Of a stretch of DNA of 64,000 nucleotides, positions 9,455 through 18,664 are shown piece after piece (position 1 is the first letter of the stretch; each line of letters begins with the position of its first letter). The stretch is from Pandoraea communis. Lineage in GTDB: Bacteria > Pseudomonadota > Gammaproteobacteria > Burkholderiales > Burkholderiaceae. Below the pieces are notes generated by a model. The model saw only the letters and a list, made by a program, of their open reading frames with translations. It was not told the origin of the DNA and searched no databases. The position numbers and the translations under genes were made by a program. Location: the NCBI RefSeq assembly GCF_902459745.1, contig NZ_CABPSJ010000004.1, positions 62,001-126,000 on the forward strand. Direction: 5' to 3'.

Positions 9455-10837
9455 ATGCATATTCATATTCTTGGCATCTGCGGCACGTTCATGGGCGGTC
9501 TGGCAGTCCTCGCACGTCAGGCCGGCCACACCGTCACGGGTTGCGACGCCAACGTCTATCCCCCCATGAGCACGCAACTCGAGGCGCAGGGCATTCGGTT
9601 GATCGAGGGGTTCGACGCCGAACAGGTCTCGCTGGAGCCCGACCTGTTCGTCATCGGCAACGTCGTCTCGCGCGGCAATCCGCTGATGGAAGAGATCCTG
9701 AATCGAAACCTGCCTTACACCTCTGGCCCGCAATGGCTCGGCGAGCATGTGCTGTCGAAGAAGTGGGTGCTGGCCGTGGCGGGAACGCACGGCAAGACGA
9801 CAACCACGTCGATGCTGACCTGGATTCTCGAGGACGCCGGGTATCACCCGGGCTTCCTCGTCGGCGGCGTGCCGATGAACTTCGGGATCTCGGCGCGTCT
9901 GACCGATAGCGATTTCTTCGTGATCGAGGCCGACGAGTACGACACGGCCTTTTTCGACAAGCGCTCCAAATTCGTCCACTACCATCCGCGTACGGCGATT
10001 CTGAACAACCTGGAATTCGATCACGCCGACATCTTCCCGGATCTGGCCGCCATCGAGACGCAATTCCATCATCTGGTGCGCACAGTGCCGGGACAGGGCC
10101 GCGTGATCGTCAATGGTCGCGAGCCGGCGCTCGAACGCGTGCTGGCGCGCGGCTGCTGGAGCGAGGTTGAACGCTTCGGTGTGGCGGACGGCTGGCACGT
10201 CGCTCAGGCGAACGACGCACTCGCGCCGGGGCAGGAAGCCTTCTGGGCCCATCACGGCCCGGTGGCTGCCGGGGAAGTGAAGTGGTCACTTCAGGGCGAG
10301 CACAACCGGATGAACGCACTGGCAGCGCTGGCGGCGGCACGGCACGTGGGGGTGCCGCCGGAGCAGGGCGCGGCGGCGCTGGGCAAATTCCAGAACGTGA
10401 AGCGCCGCATGGAAGTGCGCGGCGAGGTGGCGGGCGTCACCGTTTATGACGACTTCGCTCACCATCCGACCGCCATTCAGACGACATTGGCCGGACTGCG
10501 CCGCCGGGCTGGCACTGCGCGCATTCTGGCGGTGCTCGAACCGCGCTCGAATACGATGAAGCTCGGCGTGATGAAGTCGCAACTGCCCGCGAGTCTGGCC
10601 GATGCCGATCTGGTGTTCGGCTACGGTGCTCCGTCGGGCAAAGACGCGCTTGGCTGGAATCTTGCCGAAGCACTCGCTCCGCTCGGCGCCCGGGCGCAGG
10701 CATTCAGCGATATTGACGGGCTGGTGCGTGCGGTGAGTGCGGCAGCACAGCCCGGCGACCAGATCGTGGTGATGAGTAACGGCGGCTTCGGCGGCATTCA
10801 CCAGAAATTGCTCGACACGCTGGCGGCGCGCGCCTGA
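9455..10837 (+). CDS. mpl: UDP-MurNAc:L-Ala-gamma-D-Glu-meso-DAP ligase
   Basis: This 460-residue Mur ligase attaches recycled tripeptide to UDP-N-acetylmuramic acid, returning peptidoglycan fragments to precursor synthesis. The opening MHIHILGICGTFMGGLAVLA and the ATP-binding loop AGTHGKTTTTSM (109-120) distinguish Mpl from MurC. The central ligase domain and C-terminal domain are complete. ATG 9455 is at the family start. With amgK/murU in the same window, the organism has two peptidoglycan recycling routes. Confidence 0.95.
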   Translation: MHIHILGICGTFMGGLAVLARQAGHTVTGCDANVYPPMSTQLEAQGIRLIEGFDAEQVSLEPDLFVIGNVVSRGNPLMEEILNRNLPYTSGPQWLGEHVLSKKWVLAVAGTHGKTTTTSMLTWILEDAGYHPGFLVGGVPMNFGISARLTDSDFFVIEADEYDTAFFDKRSKFVHYHPRTAILNNLEFDHADIFPDLAAIETQFHHLVRTVPGQGRVIVNGREPALERVLARGCWSEVERFGVADGWHVAQANDALAPGQEAFWAHHGPVAAGEVKWSLQGEHNRMNALAALAAARHVGVPPEQGAAALGKFQNVKRRMEVRGEVAGVTVYDDFAHHPTAIQTTLAGLRRRAGTARILAVLEPRSNTMKLGVMKSQLPASLADADLVFGYGAPSGKDALGWNLAEALAPLGARAQAFSDIDGLVRAVSAAAQPGDQIVVMSNGGFGGIHQKLLDTLAARA

Positions 10838-10890
10838 TTCCGGCACCGTCGCTGTTTGTGCATACTGATTGGGTTTTATCGGGGGCTCAC

Positions 10891-11502
10891 ATGATTCTCT
10901 ATTTGCACGGCTTCCGTTCGTCGCCGCGTTCGTTCAAGGCGCAATTGATGGCTGCTCGCATGCACCGGCTCGGGCTGGGACATGCCTGGGCGTGTCCGCA
11001 ATTGCCGCCGTCGCCGCTGGCGGCGGTGGTGGACGCCCAGCGTCTGCTGACCGGCGTGGCGCCCGACGAGTTGACCATCGTGGGCAGCTCGCTGGGCGGC
11101 TACTACGCAACCTATCTGGCCGAGAAACTTGGCTGCCGCGCGGTGCTGCTCAATCCGGCCACGCGGCCGTACGACGACCTGGGTAAATGGCTCGGCGAGC
11201 AGCCGATGTGGCATGGCGGCGGCACTATCGTCGTCGAGCCGCGCCACCTGGACGAGTTGCGCATGATCGACGTGGCGCAGATCACGCGCCCCGAGCGCTA
11301 CTACCTTGTGGCGGCGACCGGCGACCAGACCCTGGACTACCGTGACATGGTGGCGAAGTTCCCGGGGGCCAAGCTCACCCAGATCGAAGGCAGCGACCAC
11401 GGTATTTCCGATTTTGTCGATTACATGGACGACGTGCTGCGCTTCGCCGGCATCGATGTCACCACTTCGCCCGGTGCCGCGGGTTCGCCCGCGAGCGAAT
11501 GA
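10891..11502 (+). CDS. YqiA/YcfP-family alpha/beta-hydrolase
   Basis: This 203-residue small esterase-like protein opens with MILYLHGFRSSP, an oxyanion-hole HG, and carries the nucleophile elbow GSSLGGYY with serine 67. EGSDHGISDF near the end supplies the catalytic histidine. YqiA-type proteins show esterase activity on short acyl chains, but the natural substrate is unknown. ATG 10891 fits the family start. It is 53 bases after mpl and 77 before the RNB nuclease, all co-directional. Confidence 0.85.
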   Translation: MILYLHGFRSSPRSFKAQLMAARMHRLGLGHAWACPQLPPSPLAAVVDAQRLLTGVAPDELTIVGSSLGGYYATYLAEKLGCRAVLLNPATRPYDDLGKWLGEQPMWHGGGTIVVEPRHLDELRMIDVAQITRPERYYLVAATGDQTLDYRDMVAKFPGAKLTQIEGSDHGISDFVDYMDDVLRFAGIDVTTSPGAAGSPASE

Positions 11503-11545
11503 CGCGTTTGCCCGTTCTGCCCTAAACCGCCGTAGTTTGGCGGGC

Positions 11546-11551
11546 TACAAT
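11546..11551 (+). promoter_or_regulatory. Putative -10 element of the RNB nuclease gene
   Basis: TACAAT in GGGCTACAATATCGCC lies 28 bases before the ATG, so the leader would be very short. There is no clear -35 box. Confidence 0.4.
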
Positions 11552-11579
11552 ATCGCCTATTGCGATCGATGGCTGTTTC

Positions 11580-13784
11580 ATGAACATTTTTTTTGAGGAA
11601 TCCGGCGGCTTCAAGGCTGGCACGGTGTTGTCGCAGCAGGGTGAGTCGTATCAGGTGGAACTGCCTGGCGGACGCCGTAGCAAGATCAAAGGACGCGACG
11701 TCCTGTTGCGTTTTGAGTCGCCCTCTCCCGCTGAGTTGATCGCCCAGGCTCAGGCTGCTGCACAGGACATCGATATGAGTTTCCTGTGGGAATGCGCGCC
11801 TGCCGAGGAGTTTCCGTTTCCGACGCTCGCCGCCGAGTACTTCGGTGAAGGCGCGAGCGTTGCGCAACAGGCCGGACTGGCACTGGCCCTGCAGGCCTCG
11901 CCGATCTACTTCCGCCGCAAGGGCCGCGGCCAGTATCAACGCGCGCCGCAGGAACAAATCCAGGCCGCGCTCGCGGGACTCGCCCGCAAGCAGCAGCAGG
12001 CAGAGTTGCAGGCCACCTATGCAGATCAGATGATTGCAGGCACGCTGCCCGACGCGCTCAAGGGCAAGGAACTGCTGCTGCTGTTCCGCCCGGACAAGAA
12101 CGCCATCGAGTGGAAGGCGCTCGACGCCGCCGCCAGCGCCCTGGGTAAGACGCACGCCGAGGTGATGCTCGCCTGTGGCGGCATTGCGTCGCCGCGCGCA
12201 TATCACGAGGCGGCATTCCTCTATGAGTACTTCCCGCGCGGTACCGGCTTCCCCGATGTGGGGCCGGTTCCCCTGCCGGGCGACGATCTGCCGCTGGCCG
12301 ACGTACAGGCATTCTCCATCGACGATTCGACGACGACCGAAATCGACGACGCGCTCTCGGTGCAGTTGTTGCCCGACGGCCTGCTGCGCGTGGGTATCCA
12401 CATTGCGGCGCCGGCGCTCGGCATCACGCGCGGCGACGCCATTGACGCTATCGCGCGGGTACGCCTGTCGACGGTCTACGCGCCCGGCGAGAAGATCACG
12501 ATGCTGCCCGACGCCGTGGTCGAGGCGTACACGCTCGCCGAGGGCGGTGCCCGTCCGGCGTTGTCGCTGTATGTCGTGGCCAAGGCCGACACATACGAGA
12601 TCGTTGCCACCGAGACGCGCGCTGAACGCGTGCCGATCTCTGCGAACCTGCGCCACAACGAACTCGACTCGATCATCACGGCCGAGGCGCTGGCCGACGG
12701 CAGCGGCGACTATCCGCACAAGGAAGCACTGCGTCTGCTGTGGCCGTTCGCGCAGTCGCTTTACGACAAACGTCAGGCCGCGCGTGTGGGCTATGGTCTG
12801 CGCCCGGAAGTGCAGAACAAGACCGACTTCAGTTTCTACGTCGACGGCGAGCACGTCACGATCAAGCAGCGCCTGCGGGGTGCTCCGCTGGATCTGATCG
12901 TCGCCGAGATGGCGATTCTCGCGAACAGCCGTTGGGGACGCCTGCTGGCCGAATGCGGCGTACCCGGCATCTACCGTGCACAGCGTGCCTACGGTGTGAA
13001 CCGTACGCGCATGCAGACGTCGCCGGCACCGCACGAGGGCCTCGGGGTCGAGCAGTACGCGTGGAGCACGTCGCCGCTTCGTCGCTACGTCGATCTCGTG
13101 AACCAGTGGCAGTTGATCGCGTGTGTGCGTCACGGAGTGACGGCCAAGCTGGCGGCGCCCTTCAAGCCCAAGGACGCCGATCTGTATGTCACCGTCTCGA
13201 GCTTCGAGGCCGCTTATGCTGCCTACGGCGAGCATCAGAGCCGGATGGAGCGTTACTGGTGTCTGCGCTGGCTGCTTCAGGAGAACAAGTCGCAGGTGCA
13301 GGCGAGTGTGCTCAAGGGCGACACGGTGCGTCTGAACGACATCCCGCTGACGTTGATCGTGCCGGGACTCGGTCTGCACGCGCGTGGCACGCAGATCATG
13401 CTCGACGTGCTGTCGCTCGACGTCGTCACGCTCAGTATTTCGGTGCGTATCTCGCAGGTGCTCGGCGCCAGCCAGACCGTGCTTGCCGATGACGATGACG
13501 AAGGGGAGGGCGGCGCGGGTGAGGGCGGCGACGGCGGCGAAGGGGGGGCTGAGGGGGCAGGCGGTGCGGACGGCACCGATGACACCGACAGTACCGACAG
13601 CAACGACAGTAACGACGATACCGACAGTGTCGAAAGCCGCAGCGAAGAGGACGCCGTGTCGGCCTCGCCCGACACGAGTGCGCTTGTCGAGCAGCCGGCA
13701 GATGCCGGCTCGGAGACCTCGCCGCTCGCCGCGGCGCTGATGGCTGCGGGCGCTCGCGACGCCTCTGCCGGCTCGGCGTGCTGA
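11580..13784 (+). CDS. RNase II/R-family (RNB) exoribonuclease with acidic C-terminal tail
   Basis: This 734-residue 3'-5' exoribonuclease has a short N-terminal beta domain (residues 1-60). The catalytic RNB domain begins near 240, with the metal-binding cluster in SIDDSTTTEIDDALSVQ at about 246-262. Conserved RNB segments continue to about 500 and a small C-terminal domain follows. Unlike classical RNase R it lacks obvious tandem cold-shock domains. Residues from about 637 to 700 form a low-complexity tail rich in D, E, G, S and T, encoded by short GAC/AGC repeats. The stop overlaps the start of the TonB-like gene. Confidence 0.88.
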   Translation: MNIFFEESGGFKAGTVLSQQGESYQVELPGGRRSKIKGRDVLLRFESPSPAELIAQAQAAAQDIDMSFLWECAPAEEFPFPTLAAEYFGEGASVAQQAGLALALQASPIYFRRKGRGQYQRAPQEQIQAALAGLARKQQQAELQATYADQMIAGTLPDALKGKELLLLFRPDKNAIEWKALDAAASALGKTHAEVMLACGGIASPRAYHEAAFLYEYFPRGTGFPDVGPVPLPGDDLPLADVQAFSIDDSTTTEIDDALSVQLLPDGLLRVGIHIAAPALGITRGDAIDAIARVRLSTVYAPGEKITMLPDAVVEAYTLAEGGARPALSLYVVAKADTYEIVATETRAERVPISANLRHNELDSIITAEALADGSGDYPHKEALRLLWPFAQSLYDKRQAARVGYGLRPEVQNKTDFSFYVDGEHVTIKQRLRGAPLDLIVAEMAILANSRWGRLLAECGVPGIYRAQRAYGVNRTRMQTSPAPHEGLGVEQYAWSTSPLRRYVDLVNQWQLIACVRHGVTAKLAAPFKPKDADLYVTVSSFEAAYAAYGEHQSRMERYWCLRWLLQENKSQVQASVLKGDTVRLNDIPLTLIVPGLGLHARGTQIMLDVLSLDVVTLSISVRISQVLGASQTVLADDDDEGEGGAGEGGDGGEGGAEGAGGADGTDDTDSTDSNDSNDDTDSVESRSEEDAVSASPDTSALVEQPADAGSETSPLAAALMAAGARDASAGSAC

Positions 13785-14737
13785 AACCGGCCCTCGCTTC
13801 TGGCAATCTGGGCGCGGCACGCCGCCGTGGCTGGTCGCTCATGCGCGAGCATCCGCTTGCCACGGGCCTCGTATTTTCGGCCGTGGTTCATCTGCTCGCG
13901 CTGGCGGTGCATTTCGTTGCGCCTGATAGTTTCCGGCTACACAGCGCAGACTCGCCGCTAGAGGTCGTTCTCGTCAATGCGAAGTCGGCCAACGCACCCG
14001 ACAAGGCCGCCGCGCTGGCGCAGGCCAACCTTGTGGGCGGTGGCGAGCATGACGGTGAGCGCGCGACGTCGCCCTTGCCGTCGCGCGCCGTCGAGCGCGA
14101 CGGCGCGCCTGTCGCGCAGATCCAGCGCAACGTGAGCGACCTTGAGGCGACCCAGGAAAAGTTGCTTTCGCAACTGCGCAGTCAGTACGCCGCCGCGCCT
14201 GAGTCGCAGCGCAATCGTGCCGATGCCGTGCAGCGCGGACAAGGACACGACGATCAGAGTGTCGATCAGCAGATCGCCCGTCTGCAGGCGGAAATCGACA
14301 AGCAGTTGCGTGCGTATCAGACTCGTCCGAAACGCGGCCAGGTCACGGCCAACACGCGCGAGGTGGTGTACGCCCGATACTTCGATACGCTACGTCATCG
14401 CGTGGAGCGCTACGGCACGGAGCACTTTCCGCAGATCGGCAACGACCGCCTTTACGGCGAGCTGATTGTGACGCTCAACGTCAATCAACGCGGTGGACTG
14501 GGGTATCACAAGGATGGCTGGAATGTCACGGGTGTGGAGATCACGCGAAGCTCCGGCAATCGCGATCTGGACCGCCGCGCCGTGGCGATCGTGCAAGCGA
14601 GCGCTCCGTTTGGCGACTTCTCTTCCGAGATGAAACAGCGCTACGACATCCTTGAAATCGTCACGCGGATGACATTCTCCCGTCAGGGCGTGCAGGCCGA
14701 AACGCTGGCCGCACCGCCGGGGGCCGAGGCACGGTAA
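13778..14737 (+). CDS. TonB-family energy transducer-like protein
   Basis: This protein of about 319 residues has one N-terminal membrane span (GLVFSAVVHLLALAVHFV). A charged, coiled-coil-prone periplasmic spacer is followed by a TonB C-terminal domain (about 220-305) that includes LYGELIVTLNVNQRGG and the EITRSSGNRDLDRRAV helix. It lacks the usual proline-rich spacer, and exbB/exbD are not nearby, so its partner and cargo are unknown. GTG 13778 overlaps the previous stop in GTGCTGA, suggesting translational coupling. ATG 13841 is an alternative start just before the membrane span. Confidence 0.78.
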   Translation: MLKPALASGNLGAARRRGWSLMREHPLATGLVFSAVVHLLALAVHFVAPDSFRLHSADSPLEVVLVNAKSANAPDKAAALAQANLVGGGEHDGERATSPLPSRAVERDGAPVAQIQRNVSDLEATQEKLLSQLRSQYAAAPESQRNRADAVQRGQGHDDQSVDQQIARLQAEIDKQLRAYQTRPKRGQVTANTREVVYARYFDTLRHRVERYGTEHFPQIGNDRLYGELIVTLNVNQRGGLGYHKDGWNVTGVEITRSSGNRDLDRRAVAIVQASAPFGDFSSEMKQRYDILEIVTRMTFSRQGVQAETLAAPPGAEAR

Positions 14738-14788
14738 TACCTCGTATTTCAAGGGGCGGTCTGGTCGGAAAAAACTTCCAACTATTTC

Positions 14789-14794
14789 TATAAT
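14789..14794 (+). promoter_or_regulatory. Putative -10 element of lpxO
   Basis: A perfect TATAAT lies 35 bases upstream of the lpxO start, in a locally A+T-rich stretch. The -35 region (around 14766-14772) is poor, so this promoter may need an activator. Confidence 0.45.
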
Positions 14795-14828
14795 TGCGAA
14801 GTTTTCTCCGACTCTTGGAAAGTCCGCC

Positions 14829-15725
14829 ATGAAATGGATTGTGTTGGCGATCTTTGCTGCGTGTGCTGCATATGTGCATTTCCGGGGTAAGGTTCGCCAC
14901 AAATTTTTCCGCCAACTCTCTGACCATTCGACGTTTCTGTCGCCACTGAACGTGTTCATGTATACGTTCTCCCGTGTGCCGACGACACCGTATCTGAAAA
15001 CCGAGTACTTCCCGGAACTCGAGCCGTTGCGCCAGAACTGGGAAGTGATTCGTGCCGAAGCGGTGTCGCTGCTTGACGCGAGCCGAATCAAAGCGTCGGA
15101 TAAGTACAACGACCTCGGCTTTAATTCCTTTTTCAAGAGTGGTTGGAAGCGTTTCTATCTGAAGTGGTATGACGACGCGCATCCGTCTGCCAATGAACTC
15201 TGTCCGGTGACCACCGGTCTTGTGCGCCAGATTCCGACGATCAAGGCGGCGATGTTTGCCGAACTGCCGCACGGCAGCCGCCTCGTGCGTCACCGGGATC
15301 CGTTCGCGGGGTCGCTGCGTTTTCACCTCGGGCTGGTTACGCCGAACGATGATCGCTGTTACATCGATGTCGACGGTCAGCGCTATAGCTGGCGCGACGG
15401 CGAGGGCGTGGTGTTCGACGAGACGTACGTTCACTATGCCGAGAACCAGAGCGGTCGGAACCGCATCATTCTGTTTTGCGACGTCGAGCGCCCGATGAAG
15501 TATCGCTGGACGCAGGCGATCAACCACTGGTTCGGCCGCCATCTGGTCGGTGCGGCGGCGTCGCCCAACGAGGCTGGCGACCGTACCGGCGGGTTGAACA
15601 AGGTGTTCAAGTATATTTATTCGATCCGCATTGCCGGCAAATGCCTCAAGGCGTGGAACCGCTACGTGTACTATGCGGTGAAATGGGCTTTGTTCGGCGG
15701 CATCGCGCTGTGGATCTTCTGGTGA
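14829..15725 (+). CDS. lpxO: LpxO-like lipid A hydroxylase (aspartyl/asparaginyl beta-hydroxylase family)
   Basis: This 298-residue Fe(II)/2-oxoglutarate-dependent dioxygenase would 2-hydroxylate a secondary acyl chain of lipid A. An N-terminal membrane anchor (1-19) and a hydrophobic C-terminus (VKWALFGGIALWIFW) place it at the inner membrane. The iron motif is HRDPF near residue 155 with a later histidine in YVHYAENQSG, and an arginine for 2-oxoglutarate follows in SGRNRI. It has its own A+T-rich upstream region and is not obviously in the aroE operon. Confidence 0.85.
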   Translation: MKWIVLAIFAACAAYVHFRGKVRHKFFRQLSDHSTFLSPLNVFMYTFSRVPTTPYLKTEYFPELEPLRQNWEVIRAEAVSLLDASRIKASDKYNDLGFNSFFKSGWKRFYLKWYDDAHPSANELCPVTTGLVRQIPTIKAAMFAELPHGSRLVRHRDPFAGSLRFHLGLVTPNDDRCYIDVDGQRYSWRDGEGVVFDETYVHYAENQSGRNRIILFCDVERPMKYRWTQAINHWFGRHLVGAAASPNEAGDRTGGLNKVFKYIYSIRIAGKCLKAWNRYVYYAVKWALFGGIALWIFW

Positions 15726-15774
15726 TCGGCGCTCGCCGAGCGTCGGCCAAACGCCGTATTTGACGCATGCAACA

Positions 15775-15803
15775 GCGGCGCCTGAGCGAAAGCCAGGCGC
15801 CGC
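15775..15803. other. GAAA-capped perfect hairpin between lpxO and aroE
   Basis: GCGGCGCCTG (15775-15784) pairs perfectly with CAGGCGCCGC (15794-15803). The inner bases add a GC/GC pair closing a GAAA tetraloop. It is followed only by GTCTTTG, a poor T tract, and ends 13 bases before the aroE ATG. It may terminate lpxO weakly, protect the mRNA end, or affect aroE translation, which has no clear Shine-Dalgarno sequence. Confidence 0.55.
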
Positions 15804-15816
15804 GTCTTTGAAAACG

Positions 15817-16689
15817 ATGACAAACCAAACGCCACCCGGGGACCTGCCGGCTGATCGCTACGCGGTGATCGGTCATCCTGTCGAACACAGTCAGTCGCCG
15901 TTCATTCACGCCGAGTTCGCGCGCGAGACGGGACAGCATCTCACCTATGAACGTCTGCTCGCGCCACTCGACGCGTTCGCGGCCACTGTCCGAACTTTCA
16001 TCGAGAGCGGCGCGCGGGGTGCCAACGTTACGGTGCCGTTCAAGCTCGAGGCTCACGCGCTCGCAGATCGTCTGACCGAGCGCGCGCAGGCGGCTGGCGC
16101 GGTCAACACGCTGGTGTTCGACGCACAGGGAATTACCGGTGACAACACCGACGGTGTGGGGCTCGTGCGTGACATCGAGGGGCCGCTTGGCATTTCGCTC
16201 AAGGGGCGCCGCGTGTTGCTGCTCGGCGCCGGCGGCGCGTCACGCGGCGCGATGCTCCCGCTGATCGAAGCGGCGCCGGCGACGCTGTTCGTCGCCAATC
16301 GCACGGCCGCACGCGCCGATGAGCTTGTTGCACGTTTCGCGACGGCGGCGCGGCGTCACGGCGTTGCGCTGGCCGGCGGCGGTTGGGACGCCACCCCGGC
16401 GGCGTTCGATGTCGTCATCAATGCCACGGCCGGCAGTTTGCAGGGTGAGGTGCCGCCGTTGCCGGCGGGCGTCTACGCGCCCGGCGCCTTGGCCTACGAC
16501 ATGATGTACGGTGCGCAACCGACAGTGTTCATGACACATGCATTGTCGGCCGGCGCGGCACGCGCGGCGGACGGACTGGGCATGCTGATCGAACAGGCGG
16601 CTGAAGCGTTTGCGGTGTGGCGCGGCGTGCGTCCGTCGACCGATGCCGTGCGCGCAGCGTTGCGTGCACAACTCGCTGCCAAGGGCTGA
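15817..16689 (+). CDS. aroE: Shikimate dehydrogenase
   Basis: This 290-residue NADP-dependent enzyme reduces 3-dehydroshikimate to shikimate. It has the substrate motif VIGHPVEHSQSPFIH (17-31), NVTVPFK (70-76) with the catalytic lysine 76, DNTDGVG, and the nucleotide-binding LLGAGGASRG near 135-144. ATG 15817 is chosen by family alignment; a TTG at 15760 would add 19 atypical residues. mtgA follows by nine bases, so the two are probably co-transcribed. Confidence 0.95.
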   Translation: MTNQTPPGDLPADRYAVIGHPVEHSQSPFIHAEFARETGQHLTYERLLAPLDAFAATVRTFIESGARGANVTVPFKLEAHALADRLTERAQAAGAVNTLVFDAQGITGDNTDGVGLVRDIEGPLGISLKGRRVLLLGAGGASRGAMLPLIEAAPATLFVANRTAARADELVARFATAARRHGVALAGGGWDATPAAFDVVINATAGSLQGEVPPLPAGVYAPGALAYDMMYGAQPTVFMTHALSAGAARAADGLGMLIEQAAEAFAVWRGVRPSTDAVRAALRAQLAAKG

Positions 16690-16698
16690 GCTTCCGCG

Positions 16699-17439
16699 AT
16701 GGCTGTGCAGCGACGCGCTCCGCGCACGACCCGTCAACGCCGTTGGGGGCCGTGGCGATGGACGGCCTACGTCGTCACGCTGCTGTTCGTCGGCGTGCTG
16801 GCCACACAGCTTTACTACTTTGTACAGATCGGCTGGTGGGTGCATTTCAATCCGCAGTCGACAGCGTTCATGCGGGCGGCCGAGGCGAGGCTGCGCGAGA
16901 CCGATCCGAACGCGACGCTGCGGCACGAATGGGTGCCGTACGATCAGATTTCGCGCAACCTGAAGCGCGCGATCATTGCGAGTGAGGACGCGAACTTCGT
17001 CAACCACGATGGCTTCGAGATCGACGCGATGCTCGGCGCGTGGGAGAAGAATCAGAAGAAGGGGCGCATTGTCGCTGGCGGTTCGACCCTTTCGCAACAG
17101 TTGGCCAAGAATCTGTTTCTGTCGAGCGAGAAGAGTTATCTGCGCAAGGCCGAAGAGCTGAGCATCACCTGGATGCTCGAGTTCTGGATGGACAAGCAGC
17201 GCATCTTCGAGATCTATCTCAATTCGGTGGAGTGGGGCGAAGGCGTGTTCGGTGCCGAAGCGGCCTCACGTTACTACTATGGCATTCCGGCCGCCAAGCT
17301 TTCGCCATGGCAGGCGGCGCGACTGGCCGTGATGCTGCCGCGTCCGCGTTATTTCGACGCTCATCGCAATTCGCCGTATCTCGCGCAGCGCGCCGGCGTG
17401 ATTTCGCGTCGTATGGGCGCTGCGGAGTTGCCGCAGTAG
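16699..17439 (+). CDS. mtgA: Monofunctional biosynthetic peptidoglycan transglycosylase
   Basis: This 246-residue inner-membrane glycosyltransferase (GT51) polymerises lipid II into glycan strands. An N-terminal span lies at about 24-44. The catalytic motif [15 protein letters not shown] places the general base at glutamate 96, and [15 protein letters not shown] follows at about 127. There is no transpeptidase domain, as expected for MtgA. It sits directly behind aroE and is convergent with mscS. Confidence 0.95.
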   Translation: MAVQRRAPRTTRQRRWGPWRWTAYVVTLLFVGVLATQLYYFVQIGWWVHFNPQSTAFMRAAEARLRETDPNATLRHEWVPYDQISRNLKRAIIASEDANFVNHDGFEIDAMLGAWEKNQKKGRIVAGGSTLSQQLAKNLFLSSEKSYLRKAEELSITWMLEFWMDKQRIFEIYLNSVEWGEGVFGAEAASRYYYGIPAAKLSPWQAARLAVMLPRPRYFDAHRNSPYLAQRAGVISRRMGAAELPQ

Positions 17440-17502
17440 CGCGTTGCCGATGCCGTGCCGTTTCTGCGGCGTCTACGCCGCCCCGGTGTTCCGCAACCCG
17501 AG

Positions 17503-17518
17503 CCCCGCGTGAGCGGGG
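17503..17518. other. Short G+C hairpin in the convergent mtgA/mscS gap
   Basis: CCCCGC (17503-17508) pairs with GCGGGG (17513-17518) around a four-base loop, between the convergent 3' ends of mtgA and mscS. No T tract follows on either strand, so it is not a classical terminator. Confidence 0.35.
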
Positions 17519-17530
17519 AGGCGAGCGGGG

Positions 17531-18406
17531 CTAGTGTCTCGGCTGTGCCGCGTCCGGTACGGGCTGTGCAGGCACCTGCATGATGGTGCGCGTCGGGAAC
17601 GGCAGCGAGCAACCCACGCCCTCGACCGTCTCCTTGACACGACGCTGGAGATCCCAATACAGCCCCCAGTAGTTGCCCAACAGCGACCAGACGCGCACGT
17701 TCACAATCACGGCGCTGTCGCTGACCTGCTTGACCATGATTTCCGGCGCAGGTTTATCGAGCACCCGGTCGTCGTGCGCGACGTGCGCACGCAGCGCGGC
17801 CATGGCTGCGTCGAGATCGTCATCAAGGGCAATGCCTACGGTGATCTCCATGCGACGCGTGGCGTTCCGGCTGAAGTTCGTGATCGGCTGCCCCCAGATC
17901 TGATTGTTCGGCACGCAGACGTAAATACCGTCGGCACTCGTGAGCGTGGTGGTGAACAGGCCGATCTCGTCGACCGTTCCCGCGACCGAGGCACCGGCGG
18001 TAATGTAGTCGCCGTTGCGGAAGGGGCGAAGCACCAGCAGCATTGTGCCCGCCGCGATGTTCTGCAACGTGCCTTGCAGCGCGAGACCGATCGCCAGGCC
18101 GGCGGCACCGAGCACCGCGATGATGCTGGCCGTTTGTACGCCGAACTGCGCCAGTACCGCAACGATGGTGATGATGCGTACCGACCAAAGCACGACCGAC
18201 TCGATGAGCGGCCTGAGCGTGGCGTCGAAATGCGGTGAACGGCTCAGTGTGCGGTGAACGAAGCGGGCCAATCGTTTCGCAATCCAGAAGCCGATCAGCA
18301 GAATCAGCACAGCCTGTACGAACGACAGCCCGTAACGAACGGCGTTGCCCGCGAGAAAACCCATCACCGCGTCGAAGGACGCGAGAGGGGTTGTGACTTC
18401 ATTCAT
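17531..18406 (-). CDS. mscS: Small-conductance mechanosensitive channel (MscS family)
   Basis: This 291-residue inner-membrane channel opens under hypo-osmotic tension. Two hydrophobic spans precede the pore-lining TM3 (IIAVLGAAGLAIGLALQGTL), with the alternating Gly/Ala pattern of MscS, followed by the cytosolic beta domain (FRNGDYI...VPNNQI) and a C-terminal vestibule domain. ATG 18406 is preceded by GGGAGAA; the frame upstream to 18721 has no family character. Convergent with mtgA and divergent from corA. Confidence 0.93.
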   Translation of the reverse strand: MNEVTTPLASFDAVMGFLAGNAVRYGLSFVQAVLILLIGFWIAKRLARFVHRTLSRSPHFDATLRPLIESVVLWSVRIITIVAVLAQFGVQTASIIAVLGAAGLAIGLALQGTLQNIAAGTMLLVLRPFRNGDYITAGASVAGTVDEIGLFTTTLTSADGIYVCVPNNQIWGQPITNFSRNATRRMEITVGIALDDDLDAAMAALRAHVAHDDRVLDKPAPEIMVKQVSDSAVIVNVRVWSLLGNYWGLYWDLQRRVKETVEGVGCSLPFPTRTIMQVPAQPVPDAAQPRH

Positions 18407-18664
18407 CTTGCTGTTCTCCCTGTCGATGGACGCGTGAACGCGTCGATACCAAGGTTGACGCAAAGTGCGTAGATTGGTTCGACTAGCTTGCCACCGTTCC
18501 CGGCTGGCTGCGCCGACTTTGGGGATTTTAGGAGGATTCTTACCGAAGAATCGTCCACAGACCGACGACAGAAGACGCGTGTCATCGCGAAAGGTTGCCG
18601 CTCTTGGCGTGTCTGTGGCGTGGCTGCTACACTTGCCGTCGCTGCGTAGCCGGGAGAACCTCGT

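Noticed and set aside
11421-13820. Long minus-strand frame of about 800 codons opposite the RNB nuclease
   Set aside because: It is a high-G+C shadow; histidine/arginine-rich composition and no family match.
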